Below are positions 25,373 to 34,044 of a stretch of 64,000 nt of DNA, in pieces; within the stretch, counting starts at the first letter, position 1, and the number at the start of each line of letters is the position of its first letter. The DNA comes from Arhodomonas sp052060015. GTDB taxonomy: Bacteria; Pseudomonadota; Gammaproteobacteria; Nitrococcales; Nitrococcaceae. Under the pieces are notes generated by a model that was not told where the DNA came from, ran no database searches, and saw only the letters and a list, made by a program, of their open reading frames with translations. Location of the stretch: the NCBI RefSeq assembly GCF_052060015.1, contig NZ_JBPODZ010000001.1, forward strand, positions 620,001 through 684,000, given 5' to 3'. Made by a program: the position numbers and the translations under genes.

Positions 25373-26311
25373 ATGGCTCAAACATCCTTTCTTTCCACCC
25401 TTCGCGGTGCCGCAGTGGCGGCACTGGCGTTGGCACCGGGCGTGGCCCTGGCCGCGCCGGCGGCGCTGGTTTCCGCGGACTGGCTGATGGCGAATCGCGA
25501 CGACGTCCACGTCGTCGAGACCGCGAAGTCCGCGGAGGCCTTTGACGAGAGCGGCCACATCGTGGGCGCTCCCTTCATCCCCTACGCCCGTCTCGCCGTC
25601 GAGCACGACACCCCGGCGGGGCCCGTGCGCTATCTCCTGCCCGATCCCGACGATTTCTCTGAAGTCATGCGCGAAGCGGGGGTGAACAGCGATGAACGGG
25701 TGGTCATCACGCCCTCCGGGACGAGCGTCAACGGTGATATGACCGTGGCCGCCCGCCTGTACTGGGCCCTGCGCTACTACGGCCACGAGGACGTGGCGGT
25801 GCTCGATGGTGGTGTCGCCGCATGGCGGGACGCCGGTGGAGAGACGAGCACCGCTCCCGCCGAGGGCATCGACGCCGGTGACTTCACGGCCCGCGCGGCC
25901 CGGCCGGAGATCCATGCCTCCGCTGAAGATGTCGAGGCAATCCTCGAGGACCGCTCCGCGACGCTGACGGACAATCGTCCCCTCGAACAGTTCATTGGTC
26001 TGTTCACCAAGGACTACGTCCAGGCGAGCGGCCATTTGCCGGGTGCCGTGCCGGTGCCGTTCACCCTGTTCTCCGTCGCTCGGGATGGCGTCCATTACTG
26101 GCGCTCTCCCGACGAGGTCCGGCAGGTACTCGCCGCCATGGGGATCGGCGAGGACGAGCCGGTGGTCACCTACTGCAACTCCGGCCACGTCTCGGCAATG
26201 GCGTGGTTCGCCATCAGCGAGGTGGGCGGTCACGCCGATGCGGCCCTCTACGACGGTTCCCTCCATGAGTGGACCCAATCCCGGGAGCGCGCGGAACGTC
26301 TGATCCCGTAG
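25373..26311 (+). CDS. Exported two-domain rhodanese (thiosulfate sulfurtransferase-like)
   Basis: This 312-residue protein has a signal peptide (to about residue 29, VALAAPA) and two rhodanese domains. The C-terminal domain has the active-site loop YCNSGHVS with catalytic C268; the N-terminal domain has TPSGTS in the same place and is therefore non-catalytic, as in TST/SseA proteins. ATG 25373 is chosen for GGGAGG 7 bp upstream. It likely moves sulfane sulfur in the periplasm, perhaps with the DsrE-like protein encoded just before it. Confidence 0.87.
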   Translation: MAQTSFLSTLRGAAVAALALAPGVALAAPAALVSADWLMANRDDVHVVETAKSAEAFDESGHIVGAPFIPYARLAVEHDTPAGPVRYLLPDPDDFSEVMREAGVNSDERVVITPSGTSVNGDMTVAARLYWALRYYGHEDVAVLDGGVAAWRDAGGETSTAPAEGIDAGDFTARAARPEIHASAEDVEAILEDRSATLTDNRPLEQFIGLFTKDYVQASGHLPGAVPVPFTLFSVARDGVHYWRSPDEVRQVLAAMGIGEDEPVVTYCNSGHVSAMAWFAISEVGGHADAALYDGSLHEWTQSRERAERLIP

Positions 26312-26318
26312 CCTAAGC

Positions 26319-26346
26319 CCGAGGCGGCGGCGCGCCGCCGCCTCGG
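26319..26346. repeat. Perfect 28-bp palindrome between rhodanese and octahaem genes
   Basis: Arms CCGAGGCGGCGGCG (26319-26332) and CGCCGCCGCCTCGG (26333-26346) meet without a spacer. A second palindrome, GGATACGTATCC, follows at 26349-26360. In RNA the first would form a very stable hairpin just after the rhodanese stop. There is no U-run, so it may act as a Rho-dependent barrier or mRNA 3'-end stabiliser. Confidence 0.55.
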
Positions 26347-26378
26347 CCGGATACGTATCCGCCGTTCAGGGAGGAAAC

Positions 26379-27962
26379 ATGTCCCGGCTGGCTCTTCTAT
26401 TGCAGCGGCTCACCCTGGCCGTCGGCCTGCTCCTGGCAGCGACGGCGACCGCGATCGAGGGCGACGCGCCCTCCACCGCGGATCACTCTCGGTTCGAGAT
26501 CCTCCAGCAGGATTTCGCCAGCGGCCCGGAAGTCACCGAGGCCTGTCTGAGCTGCCATACCGAGGCCGCTTCCCAGCTGCAGGAATCGCTGCACTGGACC
26601 TGGGAGTTCGAGCATCCGGATACGGGCCAACTCCTCGGCAAACGCCATGTGGTCAACAGCTTCTGCGGCACCGTCGCCTCCAACGAGCCCCGCTGCACCA
26701 GCTGCCACGCCGGCTACGGCTGGGAGGACATGCGCGAGCCCGCACCCACTGCGGAACGACAGGTGGACTGTCTCGTCTGCCACGACACCACCGGCGAGTA
26801 CTGGAAGGTCCCCACGGAGGCGGGCCATCCCCTCTATGAGCCGCAACCCACCGACGAGGGTGTCCGCCAGCCCCCGAATCTCGGCCGTATCGCCCGCAAC
26901 GTCGGCCCCAGCGGACGGGCGAACTGCGGCAGCTGTCACTTCTACGGCGGGGGCGCCGACGGGGTGAAGCACGGCGACCTGGACTCCTCGCTGGAGGAGC
27001 CGCCGCGCGGCCTTGACGTGCACATGTCGCCGGAAGGGGCCGGCCTGGTGTGCTCGGATTGTCATACCGCCGGCGGCCATCAGGTCACGGGCAGCCGCTA
27101 CGCCACCAAGCCGTTCGACCCCCATGGGATCGACGTGCCCGGGCACAGCGATGAGACCCGGAGCTCGTGTGCGTCCTGCCACGGCAACGCCCCCCATGGC
27201 GAAACCAAGGTCAACGACCACATCGATCGGGTGGCCTGCCAGAGCTGCCACGTGCCGGAGTTCGCCCGCGGCGGCGTGGCCACCAAGACATGGTGGGACT
27301 GGTCCACGGCCGGGAAGCTCGACGAGGACGGCAATCCCATCGAGCGCTATGATGAACAGGGCCACATCGCCTACCTCTCCACCAAGGGGGATTTCCGCCA
27401 CGGGGAGGACGTGGTGCCGGACTACTACTGGTTCGATGGCGTGATGCGCTACACCCTGCGCGACGAGGTCATCGACCCCGACGATGCGCCGGTGGCGATC
27501 AACCGTTTCGACGGCGGCCCGGACGACCCCAACGCCCGCCTGTGGCCCTTTAAGACCATGCACGGTCGCCAGCCCTACGACGCCGAGTACCACACCCTGC
27601 TGGTGAACCACGTCTTCGGCGACGACGACACGGCACTCTGGACCAACTTCGACTGGGCGAAGGCGCTGGAGGCCGGCACCGCGTACGCCGGCCAGCCCTA
27701 CAGCGGGGAGTTCGGCTTCGTGGAGACGGCGATGTATTGGCCCATCACCCACATGGTGGCCCCGGCGGAGGACGCGGTCACCTGCGGCTCCTGTCACGCC
27801 CGCCAGGGGCGGTTGGACGCCCTCGGCGGGTTCTATCTGCCCGGTCGTGACCGCAGCGTCGCCGTGGACGCCACCGGCTGGACACTGGTGGCGCTCACCC
27901 TCGGCGGCGTGCTCCTGCACGGTGTCGCTCGCATCATCAGCCGGCGAAGGAGGCAGCACTGA
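26379..27962 (+). CDS. Membrane-anchored octahaem cytochrome c (tetrathionate reductase-like)
   Basis: This 527-residue exported protein has eight CxxCH haem sites, at residues 56-60, 106-110, 131-135, 183-187, 225-229, 264-268, 287-291 and 469-473. Haem number and the long gap before the last site fit the octahaem tetrathionate reductase (OTR) family, whose Shewanella member reduces tetrathionate, nitrite and hydroxylamine in vitro. A signal peptide precedes residue 27, and a C-terminal membrane helix (about 500-520) with a basic tail anchors it. The stop overlaps the cytochrome b start (TGATG), so the two are probably subunits of one quinol-linked enzyme. The physiological substrate is open. 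Confidence 0.85.
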   Translation: MSRLALLLQRLTLAVGLLLAATATAIEGDAPSTADHSRFEILQQDFASGPEVTEACLSCHTEAASQLQESLHWTWEFEHPDTGQLLGKRHVVNSFCGTVASNEPRCTSCHAGYGWEDMREPAPTAERQVDCLVCHDTTGEYWKVPTEAGHPLYEPQPTDEGVRQPPNLGRIARNVGPSGRANCGSCHFYGGGADGVKHGDLDSSLEEPPRGLDVHMSPEGAGLVCSDCHTAGGHQVTGSRYATKPFDPHGIDVPGHSDETRSSCASCHGNAPHGETKVNDHIDRVACQSCHVPEFARGGVATKTWWDWSTAGKLDEDGNPIERYDEQGHIAYLSTKGDFRHGEDVVPDYYWFDGVMRYTLRDEVIDPDDAPVAINRFDGGPDDPNARLWPFKTMHGRQPYDAEYHTLLVNHVFGDDDTALWTNFDWAKALEAGTAYAGQPYSGEFGFVETAMYWPITHMVAPAEDAVTCGSCHARQGRLDALGGFYLPGRDRSVAVDATGWTLVALTLGGVLLHGVARIISRRRRQH

Positions 27963-28558
27963 TGCGCGAGGTGATGATCTACAAACGCTTCGAACGCTTC
28001 TGGCACTGGAGCCAGGCGTTGCTGATCTTCGCGATGCTGATCACCGGCTTCGAGATCCACGGCAGCTACACCTTGCTCGGTTTCGGGATGGCGGTGAAGA
28101 CCCACACCATCGCCGCCTGGGCCCTCATCGCCCTGTGGGTCTTCGCGATCTTCTGGCATTTCACCACCGGGGAGTGGCGGCAGTTCATTCCCACCACCCA
28201 CCGTTTGGGAGCGGTTGCCCGCTACTACCTCATCGGCACCTTCACGGGGGCGTCCCATCCGTTCCGCAAAACCAGCCGGGCCAAGCACAATCCCCTGCAG
28301 CGCCTCGCGTATCTCGGCTTCAAGCTCCTGATCACACCAGTCATCTGGATCTCGGGGCTTGCCTATCTGTTCTACAACCAGTGGCACGTCGTGGGCGCGG
28401 ATGGCCTTTCCCTGGGCCTGGTGGCAATGGTCCATACCGCCGCCGCCTTCGCCATGCTCATCTTCATCATTGCCCATGTGTACATGGCGACCATGGGCCC
28501 GACGATCTTCAGCCTCATCCGGCCCATGATCACCGGTTACGAGGAGTTGGAAGAATAG
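27962..28558 (+). CDS. Cytochrome b561-type membrane subunit
   Basis: This 198-residue protein has four hydrophobic helices and the di-haem histidine pattern of formate/thiosulfate-reductase-type cytochrome b: FERFWHWSQ, MAVKTHTIAAW, IFWHF, AMVHTAAAF and IIAHVYMATMGP. It should exchange electrons between the quinone pool and the octahaem cytochrome encoded immediately before it, with overlapping stop and start codons. The TDT-family gene follows after 12 bp. Confidence 0.87.
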   Translation: MREVMIYKRFERFWHWSQALLIFAMLITGFEIHGSYTLLGFGMAVKTHTIAAWALIALWVFAIFWHFTTGEWRQFIPTTHRLGAVARYYLIGTFTGASHPFRKTSRAKHNPLQRLAYLGFKLLITPVIWISGLAYLFYNQWHVVGADGLSLGLVAMVHTAAAFAMLIFIIAHVYMATMGPTIFSLIRPMITGYEELEE

Positions 28559-28570
28559 GAGCGATCCACC

Positions 28571-29551
28571 TTGGCAACCCGGGATAACCCCACCGCCGAT
28601 AGCCGTCTCCGCCATTTCCCAGTGAGTATGTTCTCCGTTGTCATGGGCATGGCGGGGTTGACGCTCGCCTGGCAGAGCGCCGCCCATGCCGCTGGCCTGC
28701 CCATGCTGGTCGCCGACACGTTGCGTCCGCTGGTGGCAGCGCTGTTTCTGGTGATCGTGGTGCTCTACGCCGCGAAGCTGGTGCGCTACCCGGCGAGCGT
28801 CATCGGTGAGCTCCGGCATCCCGTGAAGCTGAGCTTCTTCCCGACCATCTCCATCAGCCTGATCCTGCTCGGGACCCTTGCCCTCCCTGCCCTGTCCCGT
28901 CTGGCCCTTGTGCTCTGGGCCACCGGCAGTCTTGCCCACCTCGTTTTCACCCTCTACGTGATGAACAGCTGGCTGCACCACGAGCACTTCGAGATCCAGC
29001 ATATGAACCCCGCCTGGTTCATACCGGCGGTGGGCAACATCCTCATCCCCATCGCCGGTGTCCCACTGGGACTGGTCGAGGTGTCCTGGTTCTTCTTCAG
29101 CATCGGGCTGCTGTTCTGGATCGTGCTGATGACCATCGTCGTCTACCGCATGATCTTCCATCAGCCGTTGCCCGCGCGCCTGATGCCCACGCTGTTCATC
29201 CTAGTGGCACCGCCGGCGGTGGGTTTCCTCTCTTACCTTCGCCTCACGGGCGGCGAGCCGGACGGATTCGCCCGGATCCTCTTCCACGCGGGTTTGTTCC
29301 TCGTGCTGCTGCTGTTGACCCAGTACCGACGCTTCACCCGTTTGCAGTTCTTCCTCTCCTGGTGGGCCTACTCCTTCCCCCTGGCCGCGATGACGGTGGC
29401 GGCCTTCACTATGTACGCCTCGGTGGGGACGGCTTGGCTGGCGGTCATCGCCGGTGCGCTACTGGTACTGGTGACCGGTGTCGTGGCGGTGCTCGTCGGC
29501 CGTACCGTCGTGGCCGTCGCACGTCACGAGATCTGTGTGGAGGAGGGATAG
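28571..29551 (+). CDS. TDT/SLAC1-family anion channel or transporter
   Basis: This 326-residue protein has about ten hydrophobic helices and the family pattern FPVSMFSVVMGMAGL at the start and HPVKLSFFPTISISL in the third segment, as in TehA, SLAC1 and Ssu1-type sulfite pumps. The start is TTG 28571 with GGAG about 9 bp upstream; an ATG further in (28628) would remove part of the first motif. It is likely cotranscribed with the octahaem cytochrome and could move an anionic substrate or product such as sulfite, nitrite or tetrathionate-derived ions. That role is inference. Confidence 0.75.
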   Translation: MATRDNPTADSRLRHFPVSMFSVVMGMAGLTLAWQSAAHAAGLPMLVADTLRPLVAALFLVIVVLYAAKLVRYPASVIGELRHPVKLSFFPTISISLILLGTLALPALSRLALVLWATGSLAHLVFTLYVMNSWLHHEHFEIQHMNPAWFIPAVGNILIPIAGVPLGLVEVSWFFFSIGLLFWIVLMTIVVYRMIFHQPLPARLMPTLFILVAPPAVGFLSYLRLTGGEPDGFARILFHAGLFLVLLLLTQYRRFTRLQFFLSWWAYSFPLAAMTVAAFTMYASVGTAWLAVIAGALLVLVTGVVAVLVGRTVVAVARHEICVEEG

Positions 29552-29629
29552 TCAGGCCACCGCTGGCGATGGGTGAACGCCCCATCAGCGCCGATCCTTC
29601 CGATCCATGCAATCGCTTGCGATCCGCCA

Positions 29630-29668
29630 ACGCCCCGGGGCACGCCGACGCTTCGTCCCCCGGGGCGT
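29630..29668. terminator. GC-rich hairpin downstream of the TDT gene
   Basis: Arms ACGCCCCGGGG (29630-29640) and CCCCGGGGCGT (29658-29668) enclose a 17-nt loop, 79 bp after the TDT gene stop. No U-run follows, so it is a candidate rather than a canonical intrinsic terminator. It separates the octahaem operon from the next promoter. Confidence 0.45.
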
Positions 29669-29732
29669 GCTAGTGGCCTATCATCCCCCATAGCCCCTAT
29701 AGTCCATTATCGCATAACTATATAACCAAAAA

Positions 29733-29761
29733 TTGACATCCTGATTCGGAAAGAGTAAAAG
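29733..29761 (+). promoter_or_regulatory. Promoter of the SQR-fusion gene
   Basis: A consensus -35 TTGACA (29733-29738), a 17-bp spacer and -10 TAAAAG (29756-29761) lie in an AT-rich block 96 bp before the ATG. Just upstream is an inverted repeat, TATAGT (29698-29703) and ACTATA (29717-29722), that could bind a regulator; sulfide-responsive ArsR-type repressors use AT-rich dyads of this kind. Confidence 0.55.
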
Positions 29762-29856
29762 TTTAGGGATCGTCGAGACGTGCGCCGGCAGCGCGGGGAC
29801 GTCCCGGGCGCAGTGCCGGCCACCGCACAGCACCCACCCATGCCCGAGGAGGAGCC

Positions 29857-31593
29857 ATGGAATCCGTCAAGCACCTGTCACCGTTCTATGCGGTCACCAC
29901 ACAGCTCCGTCCCGGTGACCTGGGCGCTCTCGCCGCAGAAGGCGTCCAGACGATCATCAATAATCGTCCCGACAACGAGGGCGAAGATCAGCCGGAGGGC
30001 GGGGAGCTCGCCGCCGCCGCCGAGCGCCTCGGGATGAGCTACCATCACCTGCCGGTGGTCTCCGGGCAGATCGCCGACGAGGACGTGCAACGCTTCTCCG
30101 AGGTCATCGAGGGTACCCGCGGGCCCGTGGTGGCCTTCTGCCGCACGGGAACGCGCTCCACCACGCTCTGGGCGTTGCACGAGGCGCGGCATCTCACCCC
30201 CGACGCGATCCTTCAGACCTGCGCCGCGGCCGGCTACGAGCTCAACGGCCTGCGTCCGCGCCTTGAGGCCGCCTGGGAGCACAGCGATCCCGGCAGGGGT
30301 GCCGAGGCCGCCCCCTCGCGCCGCTACGATGTGGTCATCGTCGGCGGTGGCGCGGCCGGCCTGGCCACGGCCGCGAGCCTGCTCGCCCGCCGCCGCGATC
30401 TGGATATCGCCGTCATCGAGCCGCGTGAACAGCACTACTATCAGCCCGGCTGGACCCTGGTGGGCGGCGGTGTGTTCCGCCGCGAGCAGACGGTGCGCCC
30501 GATGGCGGAGGTCATGCCCAAGGGGGTGCAATGGATCCGCGCCGCCGCCGCGGCCTTCCAGCCGGAGCACAACGCGGTGGTACTCGAGGACGGCGAGCGG
30601 CTCGGCTACCGGACCCTTGTCGCCGCGCCCGGCATCAAGCTCAACTGGGACGCCATCGAGGGCCTCTCGGATACCCTGGGCCGCAATGGGGTCACATCCA
30701 ACTACCGCTATGAGATGGCCTCCTACACCTGGGAGCTGGTGCAGAACCTCAATGGCGGCAAGGCGCTGTTCACCCAGCCCACCATGCCCATCAAGTGCGC
30801 TGGCGCGCCGCAGAAGGCGATGTACCTGGCCTGCGATGAGTGGCGCCGCCGCGGCGTCCTCGACGGCGTGGACGTGGAGTTCAATAATGCCGGGGCCGTG
30901 CTTTTCGGGGTGAAGGAGTTCGTCCCGCCGCTGATGAAGTATGTCGAGAAGTATGGCATCGACCTCAACTTCAACAGCAATCTGATCGCCGTGGATGGTC
31001 CCGCCCACAAGGCCTGGTTCCGGGTCACCAGCGACGACGGTGAGGAGGTGGTGGAGAAGTCCTTCGACATGCTCCATGTCTGCCCGCCCCAGACCGCGCC
31101 GGATTTCGTCCGCTCCAGCCCCCTCGCCAACGAGGCCGGGTGGGTGGAGGTCGATGCCGAGACGCTCCAGCACGTGCGCTACGGCAACGTCTTCGGCCTC
31201 GGGGACGCCTCCTCGGCCCCCAACGCCAAGACAGCGGCCGCGGTGCGCAAGCAGGCGCCGGTGGTCGCAGAGAACGTCATCGCCACCCTCGAGGGCCGGG
31301 GTTGCCGGGCGGTCTACGACGGCTACGGCTCCTGCCCGCTCACCGTCGAACGGGGCCGCGTGGTGCTCGCGGAGTTCGGCTATGGCGGGAAGCTACTGCC
31401 GACCTTCCCCCTGGATCCCACGGTGCCGCGGTGGACCATGTGGATGCTCAAGGAGAAGTGGATGCCGGGCATCTACTTCGACCTCATGCTCAAGGGCCGG
31501 GAATGGCTCGCGAAGCCCCGGCGTCTGCCCCATGACCCGGCGGCCCGGGAAGCCCAGGACGCCCTGCACGAGTCGCGCACACCCGGGCGCTGA
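29857..31593 (+). CDS. Phosphatase/rhodanese-like domain fused to a sulfide:quinone oxidoreductase-like flavoprotein
   Basis: This 578-residue fusion has residues 1-110 in the DUF442/TIGR01244 domain, with loop C95-RTGT-R100 (CX4R, the rhodanese loop length rather than the CX5R of tyrosine phosphatases). Residues 155-560 form an SQR-type FAD protein: GGGAAGLA (163-170), QPGWTLVGGG, C314 (PIKCAGAPQK), C409 (HVCPPQ) and FGLGDASSAPNAKTAAA. The two cysteines fit the sulfide-oxidising pair of SQR. It probably oxidises sulfide to sulfane sulfur with quinone as acceptor, the extra domain handling persulfide. Databases often label this layout a bifunctional protein tyrosine phosphatase/oxidoreductase. 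Confidence 0.85.
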   Translation: MESVKHLSPFYAVTTQLRPGDLGALAAEGVQTIINNRPDNEGEDQPEGGELAAAAERLGMSYHHLPVVSGQIADEDVQRFSEVIEGTRGPVVAFCRTGTRSTTLWALHEARHLTPDAILQTCAAAGYELNGLRPRLEAAWEHSDPGRGAEAAPSRRYDVVIVGGGAAGLATAASLLARRRDLDIAVIEPREQHYYQPGWTLVGGGVFRREQTVRPMAEVMPKGVQWIRAAAAAFQPEHNAVVLEDGERLGYRTLVAAPGIKLNWDAIEGLSDTLGRNGVTSNYRYEMASYTWELVQNLNGGKALFTQPTMPIKCAGAPQKAMYLACDEWRRRGVLDGVDVEFNNAGAVLFGVKEFVPPLMKYVEKYGIDLNFNSNLIAVDGPAHKAWFRVTSDDGEEVVEKSFDMLHVCPPQTAPDFVRSSPLANEAGWVEVDAETLQHVRYGNVFGLGDASSAPNAKTAAAVRKQAPVVAENVIATLEGRGCRAVYDGYGSCPLTVERGRVVLAEFGYGGKLLPTFPLDPTVPRWTMWMLKEKWMPGIYFDLMLKGREWLAKPRRLPHDPAAREAQDALHESRTPGR

Positions 31594-31606
31594 CGGGAGG
31601 CGCCCG

Positions 31607-33949
31607 TCAGTCTCCACCCTCTGACGGCCGGGCCGCCCCGGGCGGGGCATCCCGGCCATCCTCCCCAGCGGCCGACTCCGGTGGGAGGGCGGCGTCGCTG
31701 CGACGAACTCCGGAGCCCTCCGGGAGCGCCGAGGCATCCAGGGCGATATGGGCCGGTGGCGCAGTGCCGTCCTTTTCCTGCCCGAAATACATCGTCATGT
31801 GCGGGAAGGGGATCTCGATACCGGCCGCATCAAAGTGGCGCTTGACCAGGCGGTTGTACGCGCGACCCACCGCCCACTGGTAACCCGCAACAGTGCGGAT
31901 GCGCACCCGAATGTTCACCGAGCTGTCGGCCAGCGCCGTGACCCCGTCGATGTTGACGTCATCCAGGATATGGGCACCCATGTCAGGATCCTCACGGAGC
32001 TCCTCGAAGGCTGCACGCAGAGCCTCCATCGCCTCGTCCACCTCCTCGCGATAGGCGATCCCGTACTGGCCGACGTGATAGGCAAAGCCCCGCATGTAGT
32101 TCGAGACGTTATCCACCGAGGAGAACGGGATCAGGTGATAGGTCCCGGCGAGGTCACGTATCCCCACCGAGCGTACCGTCAGCCGCTCCACCTCCCCCGT
32201 GATGCCGGCGACGGTGACGAAGTCGCCGGCATTCATGGCATTCTCCAGCTGGATGAACACGCCGGTGATGATGTCCTGGACCATCTTCTGGGCACCGAAG
32301 CCCACGGCGAGACCGAGGACACCCGCACCGGCGAGCAGCGGGCCGATGTTGATCCCGATCTGGGAGAGGATGATCATCACCGCCATCGCGGCAATTACGA
32401 TGGCGATGGCGTTGCTAAACAGTGCCAGCAGGGTCTTCTCCCGCGCGCTCGGGGCGCCGCGACCCGTATTCGGGTTCAACCGGTGCTCAATAAGACTGGC
32501 CACCACCATCCAGGCACCGCCCGCAACGAGCAGGGTAAGCGCCACGCTGGCAAGGGTTGCGAGTAGTGTCGTGCCCGCCGCCGAGGCCAGCCAGGCGGTG
32601 AGATCCAGCACTCCCCAGAGATCCACCAGCGCGACCACCGCGACCACGACCACCACGCCCCGCACCACCTTCAGCGCCGCGGGCACGTAAGCATTGAGGC
32701 GGCGCTCCAGCAACGGCAGCCGCCGCCGCATCGTCTCGGAGAGCCGGATCGGCCGGCGTGCCAGCCAGCCGGCGCCCTCCACCAGCAGGACGGCCACCAG
32801 CACCACGAGCAGCGTCCACACGCTGGCGCGCAGGACGAACACGAGGGTGCCGGCCGGATCCACCTGACCGCCGACGAAGACGACGGTAACGTACGCGGCC
32901 GCCAGCCAGTGCCATATGCCGGCCACACCCAGGCGCAGCCGGCGAACGGCACCACCCACGACAACGCCCTCGCCCCGGAGGGCAGCGGCGACGGTGCCGC
33001 GGTAACGGAAGACAACGCGAAGCACATAGACGTATGCCGCCAGCGAAACCAGCAGGGTGGTAAGCCGGCCGGGCGCCGCCCCCAGGTGCTGGGCAACCAG
33101 GGGTGCGGCAACGAGCAGGCCATAGCCCAGCAGCCCTGTCAGGCGGGCAACGCGGTGGTAGAGGTAGCGCGCCGCCGCACCGGCAAGGGGTAGCGGCCGC
33201 AATGCATCCTCCGCCGGGGACAACGCCAGGCGAAACAGAAGCTTCACCCCCTCGGTGACCACGAAGGCGTTGATGAAAAGCGATCCCCAGGCCGGCAGGT
33301 CCCCGCCCTCGCCCAGGGCGTACAGCGCCAGGGCATAGGCACCCAACGCGATCACCGCGATCATCGCGAGGTCGGCGAGCATCGCCAGCAGGATCGACAC
33401 TGCGCGGCGCAGCGGCCCGGGCCGCCGTTCCGCCGCGCGGGCACAGGCACGGAAGACGGGGGTAGCGACGCGGCGGAGGATGGCGAAGGCCACGAGGGTG
33501 GCCACGATGAGCACGACCACCGGCATCGCTGCCCGTGCCACAGCGGCCAGATCGAGGGGTGCCGCCTCTGCGTCCGCGCCGGCGAGGGCCTGGACCGTTG
33601 CCGCCGCCTCTGCCAGCCGCTCGCCCACCGCTTCGGCAGCGGCAGCCGTGACGGCGGCGATCTGCCGCGCCATGCCGGCCGGCGCCGCCTCCGGCGTGGT
33701 GGTTGCGCCCTCTGCCTCGTCGGGGACCGGCGACGCGCCCTCGCCCTCGGCAAGCCGTCGTAGCTCGCCGATCAACCGCTCGCGGGCCTGCTCGTCGGCG
33801 AGGATATCGGCCAGGGCCGCGTAATCGGCCTGCTGTACCGGCTCCTCCTGGCTCCCTCCCTCCTGCTGGGCAGGGGCTGTGGTTACAAAGACGAGCGCCA
33901 GAAGCGCCGCGGTGAGGACTTGCAAGGCATGGCGGGAGAAGGGAAGCAC
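31607..33949 (-). CDS. MscS-family mechanosensitive channel, large form
   Basis: This 780-residue protein has a signal peptide (MLPFSRHALQVLTAALLALV...), a periplasmic N-terminal region, roughly ten membrane helices and a C-terminal MscS core. The pore-lining and beta-domain segments are recognisable (GVLGLAVGFGAQKMVQDIITG and ENAMNAGDFVTVAGITGEVE). GTG 33949 is preferred for the GAGG 7 bp upstream; the frame extends to ATG 33982. It releases ions on hypo-osmotic shock, which fits a halophile-like lifestyle. The tail carries a low-complexity Pro/Ala/Ser stretch. Confidence 0.86.
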   Translation of the reverse strand: MLPFSRHALQVLTAALLALVFVTTAPAQQEGGSQEEPVQQADYAALADILADEQARERLIGELRRLAEGEGASPVPDEAEGATTTPEAAPAGMARQIAAVTAAAAEAVGERLAEAAATVQALAGADAEAAPLDLAAVARAAMPVVVLIVATLVAFAILRRVATPVFRACARAAERRPGPLRRAVSILLAMLADLAMIAVIALGAYALALYALGEGGDLPAWGSLFINAFVVTEGVKLLFRLALSPAEDALRPLPLAGAAARYLYHRVARLTGLLGYGLLVAAPLVAQHLGAAPGRLTTLLVSLAAYVYVLRVVFRYRGTVAAALRGEGVVVGGAVRRLRLGVAGIWHWLAAAYVTVVFVGGQVDPAGTLVFVLRASVWTLLVVLVAVLLVEGAGWLARRPIRLSETMRRRLPLLERRLNAYVPAALKVVRGVVVVVAVVALVDLWGVLDLTAWLASAAGTTLLATLASVALTLLVAGGAWMVVASLIEHRLNPNTGRGAPSAREKTLLALFSNAIAIVIAAMAVMIILSQIGINIGPLLAGAGVLGLAVGFGAQKMVQDIITGVFIQLENAMNAGDFVTVAGITGEVERLTVRSVGIRDLAGTYHLIPFSSVDNVSNYMRGFAYHVGQYGIAYREEVDEAMEALRAAFEELREDPDMGAHILDDVNIDGVTALADSSVNIRVRIRTVAGYQWAVGRAYNRLVKRHFDAAGIEIPFPHMTMYFGQEKDGTAPPAHIALDASALPEGSGVRRSDAALPPESAAGEDGRDAPPGAARPSEGGD

Positions 33950-33980
33950 GGGATCACCTCGTCCTATGCAGGCCACAATC

Positions 33981-34012
33981 AAAAAAGGCCCGCCGACGGG
34001 GCGGGCCTTTTA
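33981..34012 (-). terminator. Intrinsic terminator after tRNA-Ser
   Basis: On the minus strand GGCCCGCC and GGCGGGCC pair around a short loop, followed by TTTTTT. A T-run also follows on the plus strand, so the element could work in both directions. It lies 32 bp beyond the tRNA 3' end. Confidence 0.8.
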
Positions 34013-34044
34013 TACGCGGCGTTACTCCAGCGCCGGTCGGAAGC

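Noticed and set aside
24764..27959. Long minus-strand open frames of 504 and 520 codons
   Set aside because: They are antisense to the DsrE-like, rhodanese and octahaem genes, which have signal peptides, catalytic or haem motifs and Shine-Dalgarno sites. The antisense products are low-complexity His/Gly/Arg-rich.
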